From: an uncultured Candidatus Saccharibacteria bacterium
Lineage (GTDB): Bacteria; Patescibacteria; Saccharimonadia; Saccharimonadales; Nanosynbacteraceae
Assembly: GCA_947097375.1 (NCBI GenBank)
Contig: CAMURE010000020.1
Location: forward strand, 1 to 8,603
Reading direction: 5' to 3'
DNA: 8,603 nucleotides
Shown here: positions 5,094 through 8,603 of the stretch, in pieces
Layout of the letters: the number at the start of each line of letters is the position of its first letter
Position numbering within the stretch: the first letter of the stretch is position 1
The notes under the pieces: model-generated
What the model was told of the DNA's origin: nothing
Database searches by the model: none
The model's input: the letters and a program-made list of their open reading frames with translations, nothing else
Program-made: the position numbers and the translations under genes

Positions 5094-7801
5094 TGAACAA
5101 GAAACCCTCAGATAAGCAGTCGGGCTCCAGCGCCAAACCAGCGCCGTCACGTCCGCACCCAAAGCCGGCAAACCGGCTGAGTGTCTATGCAAACTTGGCG
5201 AATAAGCGTCGACTAAAGAAGGACAAGCGCTCCCGCGAAAGAGCGGAGTATCTCGCAAGTCTACCGAAGCATCCTGTCAAGCGGTTCCTTTACCGCCTCC
5301 ATCCGAAACGCGTCTTTAAATACTGGTTCTCTAAGCGCGGCGGCCTGATGGCGCTAAAAATTCTCGGTGTCGCCATCGTTGTGATGATTATTCTGATCGG
5401 CGGCCTGTTCGCCTACTTTCGTAAAGACCTCGACAAGATCCGCCCGGGCGAGCTCGCCAAGCGCGTCCAAACAACGGTCACGAAATATTATGACCGCAAT
5501 GGTGCCCTGCTCTGGGAAGATAAGGGTACAGATAATTACAAGCTAGTGGTTGAGGCTGATAAAATTAGCGATTATCTCAAGAAAGCAACTATCGCTATTG
5601 AGGATCGTGATTTTTACAAGCACCACGGTATTAGTATTAGTGGACTGACTCGCGCCATGTTTAGCACAGCATCAGGCCGACAGGTCCAGGGCGGCTCGAC
5701 ACTAACGCAGCAGCTCGTCAAGCAGGTCTTCTTTGCTGAGGATGCCGACAAGCGAGGCCTGAGCGGTATTCCACGTAAGATTAAGGAGATTATTCTGGCC
5801 ATTGAGGTCGAGCGCATGTACAATAAGGACCAGATCCTCACGCTCTATCTCAACCAGGCACCATACGGCGGTCGGCGCAATGGCGCAGAATCAGCCGCTC
5901 AAACATACTTTGGCAAGTCTGCCAAGGATCTCAGCCTAGCCGAGGCGGCACTGCTGGCTTCCGTCCCACAAAACCCAAGTACATTTAATCCATATAACGC
6001 TGCTGGGCGCAAGATGCTGATATCACGCCAACACACAACTCTCGACTATATGCTAGAACAGGGCTATATCACCGAAGCACAAGCCAAAGAAGCCAAGCAA
6101 TATCCTATTCTTGACAAGATCAAGCCTGAGACTGAGCAGCTCGCCGGTATTAAGGCGCCACACTTTGTGCTCATGGTGCGCAATCAACTGGAGCGTGAGC
6201 TTGGTAAGGCAGTTGTCGGTCGCGGTGGACTAACTGTAAAGACAACGCTGGACTGGAGAATCCAAGAGAAACTTGAAACAGAAATGAAAGCCTTCTTTGA
6301 TTCAGGTCGCCCGGGTCGCGTGAGTATTAGTAATGGTGCAGCAACGGTTGAAGATGCACAGACCGGGCAAATTGTCGCCCTCGTCGGTAGTCGTGACTTT
6401 AATTACGCTGGCTTTGGGCAAGATAACGCTGCCATCGGCTTTATCCAGCCGGGTTCGACCATCAAGGCTTTCGACTACGCAAAACTGTTTGAGAACCGTG
6501 GTAGTAATCAGCAGAATTACGGTTCAGGCTCAATTCTTAGCGACGAAAACATCGACAAGATCTACGGCGCCAAGCTAAATAACTGGGACCGACGTTTTAT
6601 GGGTAGTGTTTCTATCCGTCGTTCACTGGCACTTTCTCGTAATGTTCCAGCGGTCAAGGCAATGTATATCGCAGGTAATGGCTCGCCAAAGCCAACGGTT
6701 GATTATATTCACAATATGGGTAACACCAACTACTGCCAACAAGAAGAGGCAGCCGGCGGCTACGGGCTATCGGCAGCCATTGGCGCCTGTGGCACAAAGC
6801 AGACTGAATTAGTAAATGCCTACGGTACATTTGCACGCATGGGCGTCGCTAAGCCGAGCGCCAACGTTCTAGAAGTAACCAATAGCCAAGGTGACACCTT
6901 AAAGAAGTGGAAAGATGAAAGCAAGCAGGCAACTGACCCACAAGTTGCCTACATAATCAACGACATCTTGGGTGATGCAGATGCCGCGCGCGACCTGCAT
7001 GGTTACGGCGCAATGAATGTACCTGGCGTCAGAACTGCCGCCAAAACGGGTACGACCGATAAAAATGGCCATGCGAAGGATGTCTGGATTGTCAATTATA
7101 GCCCAGCATTAGTTATGGGCCTGTGGCTCGGTAATTCTGACACCAGTACCATCAATACCCCGAACTCGGCCTTTGGTATGCCGGTGATACGTAGTGTCAT
7201 GTCATTTGCTCACACCGAGGTCTACGCCAAACAGGGTAAGTGGAAGCCGAATGACTGGTTCAAGCGACCAGACGGTATCCAACAGCAAGGCAAGGAACTG
7301 TATCCATCCTGGTGGAATAAAAAGCAGGGCGAGACCACTGAAAAGCTCAAATTTGACCGCGTATCCAAGAAAAAGGCAACGAGCTGTACACCGGCCGATG
7401 CTATCGAGGAGGTTGAAGTTACTAAAACAATTGATCCACTCACCAAGAAGCCATCATACTCAGCACCTGAAGGATATGACGCCAATGCTGATGATGACAA
7501 GCATAAATGTGATGACACCAAGCCGGGTATCAGCTTATCAATCTCTGGCTCTGGCTCCAGCCGTACCATCACCGCTCGTGCTACCAACGGCACATTCCCG
7601 CTCACCTCAATCGACATCCTAGTCGATGGTCGCAGCGTCAAAAGTGAATCAATTTCCGGCAGTGGCGGCAGTGTCTCGACTGAGATCGAAATCAGTAGTC
7701 CAGGGCGACACACCGTCCAAGTAGTTGCCCGCGACGAGGGTTACTACACTGCGTCAGATAGCAGCAGCTTCTCGGTATCCACCAGCAGAGGGTCAGGTTA
7801 A
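5093..7801 (+). CDS. Class A penicillin-binding protein (GT51 transglycosylase + transpeptidase) with C-terminal Ig-like domain
   Basis: This bifunctional peptidoglycan synthase polymerises lipid II into glycan strands and cross-links stem peptides outside the membrane. It has 902 residues. Residues 1-84 form a cytoplasmic tail with 25 Lys/Arg and 4 acidic residues. One membrane helix follows (about 88-108). The GT51 domain (about 125-330) has IEDRDFYKHHG with catalytic Glu170, GGSTLTQQ (200-207), RKIKE with the second Glu232, and the family block QILTLYLNQAPYGG. The transpeptidase domain (about 410-710) has STIK with nucleophile Ser455, SRN (515-517) and KTGT (651-654), so both active sites look intact. 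A linker of about 100 residues leads to a Ser/Gly/Thr-rich beta domain (about 811-897), probably Ig- or Fn3-like. The only four cysteines (548, 566, 765, 806) are extracytoplasmic. The GTG start is the first in-frame start after a TGA at 5078 and has no Shine-Dalgarno. The gene stands alone, divergent from tyrS. Confidence 0.95.
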   Translation: MNKKPSDKQSGSSAKPAPSRPHPKPANRLSVYANLANKRRLKKDKRSRERAEYLASLPKHPVKRFLYRLHPKRVFKYWFSKRGGLMALKILGVAIVVMIILIGGLFAYFRKDLDKIRPGELAKRVQTTVTKYYDRNGALLWEDKGTDNYKLVVEADKISDYLKKATIAIEDRDFYKHHGISISGLTRAMFSTASGRQVQGGSTLTQQLVKQVFFAEDADKRGLSGIPRKIKEIILAIEVERMYNKDQILTLYLNQAPYGGRRNGAESAAQTYFGKSAKDLSLAEAALLASVPQNPSTFNPYNAAGRKMLISRQHTTLDYMLEQGYITEAQAKEAKQYPILDKIKPETEQLAGIKAPHFVLMVRNQLERELGKAVVGRGGLTVKTTLDWRIQEKLETEMKAFFDSGRPGRVSISNGAATVEDAQTGQIVALVGSRDFNYAGFGQDNAAIGFIQPGSTIKAFDYAKLFENRGSNQQNYGSGSILSDENIDKIYGAKLNNWDRRFMGSVSIRRSLALSRNVPAVKAMYIAGNGSPKPTVDYIHNMGNTNYCQQEEAAGGYGLSAAIGACGTKQTELVNAYGTFARMGVAKPSANVLEVTNSQGDTLKKWKDESKQATDPQVAYIINDILGDADAARDLHGYGAMNVPGVRTAAKTGTTDKNGHAKDVWIVNYSPALVMGLWLGNSDTSTINTPNSAFGMPVIRSVMSFAHTEVYAKQGKWKPNDWFKRPDGIQQQGKELYPSWWNKKQGETTEKLKFDRVSKKKATSCTPADAIEEVEVTKTIDPLTKKPSYSAPEGYDANADDDKHKCDDTKPGISLSISGSGSSRTITARATNGTFPLTSIDILVDGRSVKSESISGSGGSVSTEIEISSPGRHTVQVVARDEGYYTASDSSSFSVSTSRGSG

Positions 7802-7813
7802 GTTCTGGCTAAT

Positions 7814-7831
7814 CCATAACCTCTCTTATGG
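7814..7831. repeat. Small inverted repeat ahead of the terminator
   Basis: CCATAA and TTATGG form a perfect 6-bp stem around a 6-base loop, CCTCTC, in the convergent gap. It is not followed by a T-run, so it is unlikely to terminate transcription alone. It could protect the 3' end or be chance in an AT-rich spacer. Confidence 0.35.
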
Positions 7832-7837
7832 TGATAT

Positions 7838-7867
7838 AAAAACCAGACTGGAACGGTCTGGTTTTTT
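7838..7867. terminator. Bidirectional intrinsic terminator between convergent genes
   Basis: The arms AAAAACCAGAC (7838-7848) and GTCTGGTTTTT (7856-7866) pair perfectly over 11 bp with a 7-base loop. The plus strand ends in six T (7862-7867). The minus strand reads the same stem and ends in five T, from the A-run at 7838-7842. It lies 37 bp after the PBP stop and 18 bp from the stop of the PIN-TRAM gene on the other side, so it probably ends both transcripts. Confidence 0.88.
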
Positions 7868-7884
7868 ACCCCCACGAGCTGTAA

Positions 7885-8603
7885 CTATGACTGCTCATTA
7901 ACCATCCGGATCAGGTCAGCTTCACGCTGCGACTGGGTCTTGGGACGAGATGAACGTGGACTCTGAGCCGAGGCGCGTGGAGTGTCGGGTTTTGTCACCT
8001 TGCTGGCTTGCGGCCGACGACCGGTGGAGCGCTGCTTGGGTTGTTTAGGGGCAGCTTGAGCTAGTGAATGCTGCACCACTTCTTTTGCTTCTTTTGGCTC
8101 GGCACAAACCTTCGCAAACATCATCTTGCCAGCATCAGTTTGCAGGCTACGAATGATTTCAATGCGTTTTTTCTGGCCCAGGAACTTCTTCGCCTGTTCA
8201 ACGACCACCATGGTGCCGTCATGCAAGTAGCCGACGGCCTGATGAGAATCCTGACCTTTTTGCGTCAATTCAAGTGCCAGCTCATCGCCAGGCAAGTAGC
8301 TCATGCGCAAACTCTTGGCCAGCTCATTGATATTGAGAATCTGAATGCCTTCGACTTGTGCCACCTTGTTCAGGTTGTAGTCCAGCGTCAAAATAGCAGC
8401 GTTCATTTCCTTGGCGAGTTGCAGCAAGCGGTTATCAACACCCTCAGGGATTCGCGTCGCATCGTCAAGCAGCGTGAACGAACTACCCAACACATCCTTC
8501 AATTCCTTCATGGCGTCCATACCAAAGCGGGCACGTTCGCGCTTGGCATGATCAGCACCGTCGGCCAATAACTGCAGTTCGATCAGCACACTGCGCGGCA
8601 CGA
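7885..8603 (-). CDS. PIN-TRAM domain protein, YacL-like (N-terminus cut by window edge)
   Basis: This is the C-terminal part of a YacL-type protein, a family that joins N-terminal membrane helices to a PIN nuclease-like domain and a TRAM RNA-binding domain. About 238 codons are visible, against roughly 350 or more in full-length relatives, so the membrane helices and first PIN acidic residue lie outside. The GTG near 8601 is probably not the start: it encodes the Val of the internal PIN strand VPRSVLIELQ. Visible PIN residues, numbered from there, are Glu8, Asp56 in EGVDNRLL and Asp74 in LTLDYNLNKVA, so the catalytic set looks preserved. TRAM spans about 101-163 (LPGDELALEL to MMFAKV). Residues 185-226 form a probably disordered tail with 12 Lys/Arg and one acidic residue, rich in Pro, Ser and Gln. 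The cellular role of this family is poorly defined; RNA binding or cleavage at the membrane is an inference. The gene ends in TAG and converges on the PBP gene. Confidence 0.88.
   Translation of the reverse strand, partial: VPRSVLIELQLLADGADHAKRERARFGMDAMKELKDVLGSSFTLLDDATRIPEGVDNRLLQLAKEMNAAILTLDYNLNKVAQVEGIQILNINELAKSLRMSYLPGDELALELTQKGQDSHQAVGYLHDGTMVVVEQAKKFLGQKKRIEIIRSLQTDAGKMMFAKVCAEPKEAKEVVQHSLAQAAPKQPKQRSTGRRPQASKVTKPDTPRASAQSPRSSRPKTQSQREADLIRMVNEQS

Noticed and set aside
5085..5096. A three-codon ORF (ATG ATA GTG TGA) whose stop overlaps the PBP GTG, resembling a leader peptide with translational coupling.
   Set aside because: Its ATG lies within and just after the TATAAT box, upstream of the predicted transcript start, so it would not be transcribed; it has no Shine-Dalgarno either.
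7222..7713. Minus-strand 163-codon open frame opposite the PBP C-terminus, and the similar one at 4998-5258.
   Set aside because: Both are antisense to strongly supported coding sequence and have no family resemblance.
8068..8571. Plus-strand 167-codon open frame opposite the PIN-TRAM gene.
   Set aside because: The minus strand has clear PIN and TRAM patterns; the plus-strand product matches nothing and is probably a shadow.
8599..8601. GTG at the right edge as the true start of the PIN-TRAM gene.
   Set aside because: It encodes the Val of a conserved internal PIN strand (VPRSVL), and the membrane helices and first PIN acidic residue of the family would be missing; truncation by the window is simpler.
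1..8603. Mobile elements, CRISPR arrays, tRNA/rRNA genes, toxin-antitoxin or defence systems.
   Set aside because: I found no transposase, regularly spaced repeats or RNA gene folds. The PIN domain is part of a TRAM-containing YacL-like protein, not a VapC toxin with an antitoxin partner. Coding density is nearly complete.

Overview
The window looks like an ordinary housekeeping segment from a reduced-genome bacterium. My best guess is Candidatus Saccharibacteria (TM7) or a close Patescibacteria relative. That is an inference from the flavour of the proteins: a TyrRS with an HVGH signature, a PgcA-type phosphosugar mutase, a class A PBP with a long basic N-terminal tail, and a YacL-type PIN-TRAM protein. 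It does not come from any marker gene in the window. TGA serves as a normal stop codon here (end of the mutase gene), which argues against the UGA-recoding Gracilibacteria and Absconditabacteria.

Layout: positions 1-5019 hold a tight minus-strand operon, tyrS -> phosphosugar mutase -> recG. The tyrS-mutase gap is 2 nt, and the mutase and recG overlap by 4 nt (ATGA). recG runs off the left edge, probably only a few residues short of its end. A 73-bp divergent intergenic region (5020-5092) carries two back-to-back promoters. The minus-strand one gives tyrS a short leader with a strong Shine-Dalgarno. The plus-strand one has a perfect extended -10 box whose predicted start site is exactly the GTG codon of the next gene. 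Positions 5093-7801 (+) encode a complete 902-residue bifunctional class A penicillin-binding protein with a C-terminal Ig-like domain. A convergent 83-bp gap holds a bidirectional hairpin terminator. From 7885 to the right edge a minus-strand gene encodes the PIN and TRAM domains and basic tail of a YacL-like protein, cut off at its N-terminus.

The genes cover translation (tyrS), glucose-phosphate metabolism (mutase, which may feed sugar nucleotides for envelope synthesis), replication-fork rescue (recG), peptidoglycan synthesis (PBP) and probable RNA binding or cleavage (PIN-TRAM). I see no mobile element, CRISPR array, RNA gene or obviously new system. The observations most worth checking are the apparently leaderless PBP transcript, the hairpin just ahead of a recG start that lacks a Shine-Dalgarno, and the four exclusively extracytoplasmic cysteines of the PBP.
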